Positions 5,641 through 5,666 of a DNA stretch of 5,666 bases are shown in pieces; the first letter of the stretch is position 1; every line of letters begins with the position of its first letter. A model generated the notes under the pieces. It was not told where the DNA came from. It worked only from the letters and a program-made list of their open reading frames with translations, and ran no database searches. Location: positions 2,371 through 8,036 of the forward strand of contig DCJV01000054.1 in the NCBI GenBank assembly GCA_002320555.1, written 5' to 3'. The position numbers and the translations under genes are program-made. This stretch comes from Ruminococcaceae bacterium UBA1691 (GTDB taxonomy: Bacteria; Bacillota; Clostridia; Oscillospirales; Acutalibacteraceae).

Positions 5641-5666
5641 TGTAACACATCATTGTACAACCTACA
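5641..5666 (-). repeat. Right terminal inverted repeat of the IS
   Basis: This is the inverted partner of 4901-4926. Read on the minus strand it begins TGTAGG and shares the identical inner 15 bases. It ends with the window and might extend beyond it. Confidence 0.8.

Larger units (their letters stand above)
4901..5666 (-). mobile_element. IS481-like insertion sequence, internally deleted
   Basis: The element is bounded by 26-bp imperfect terminal inverted repeats (22 of 26 positions match, ends TGT...ACA) and holds one broken transposase gene reading leftward, with its own promoter (5594-5622). The single-ORF layout, HTH-then-DDE domain order and TGT ends suit the IS481 family. About 766 bp is shorter than a full element of this type (over 1 kb), because the middle of the transposase is missing. 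It is more AT-rich at its ends than the neighbouring genes, as expected for acquired DNA. The right repeat ends on the last base of the window, so neither the outer right boundary nor a target duplication can be tested. The IS481 assignment is from memory of the family, not a search. Confidence 0.8.

Noticed and set aside
1..5666. CRISPR array, tRNA/rRNA genes, riboswitch, toxin-antitoxin or defence genes
   Set aside because: No regularly spaced direct repeats, tRNA-like cloverleaf, rRNA sequence or matching gene families were seen on either strand.

Overview
The window looks like a stretch of chromosome from a GC-rich Gram-positive anaerobe, most likely a gut member of the Clostridia (Oscillospirales/Ruminococcaceae type). 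This is inferred from strong AGGAGG-type ribosome sites, TTG and GTG starts, a RACo-like ASKHA protein and a clostridial-looking IS481-type transposase. No rRNA or marker gene is present, so the assignment is tentative.

Layout. (1) Positions 2-988, plus strand: the C-terminal part of an ASKHA-domain (DUF4445/RACo-like) corrinoid-activation protein, cut by the left edge. (2) All other genes lie on the minus strand and converge on it. Read in their own direction, right to left, they are: a TetR-family regulator (3976-4707, possibly from 4755), an FGGY-family sugar kinase (2332-3933), a strong hairpin terminator (2280-2319), an endonuclease/exonuclease/phosphatase-family enzyme (1259-2263, TTG start) and a small unrecognised ORF (993-1253, GTG start). 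The small ORF ends 4 bases from the ASKHA stop codon, with an inverted repeat over both stops. (3) Positions 4901-5666: an IS481-like element with 26-bp imperfect terminal inverted repeats. Its transposase gene has lost the middle of the catalytic domain and is frameshifted. The right terminus falls exactly on the last base of the window.

How the parts may work together. The regulator has a good sigma70-type promoter (4843-4870). A 14-bp palindrome follows the -10 box and a 17-bp palindrome overlaps the upstream candidate start codon, which fits an autoregulated tetR-kinase operon. The kinase substrate cannot be read from the sequence. The terminator after the kinase leaves only 16 bases before the endonuclease start, so the last two genes depend on readthrough or on a promoter inside the kinase gene. 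The IS element sits just upstream of the tetR promoter and points the same way.

I see no clear undescribed multi-gene system. The most unusual signals are in the IS: a deletion derivative with both ends kept, a long imperfect hairpin enclosing the transposase ribosome site and start, and a short motif repeated three times inside the element.
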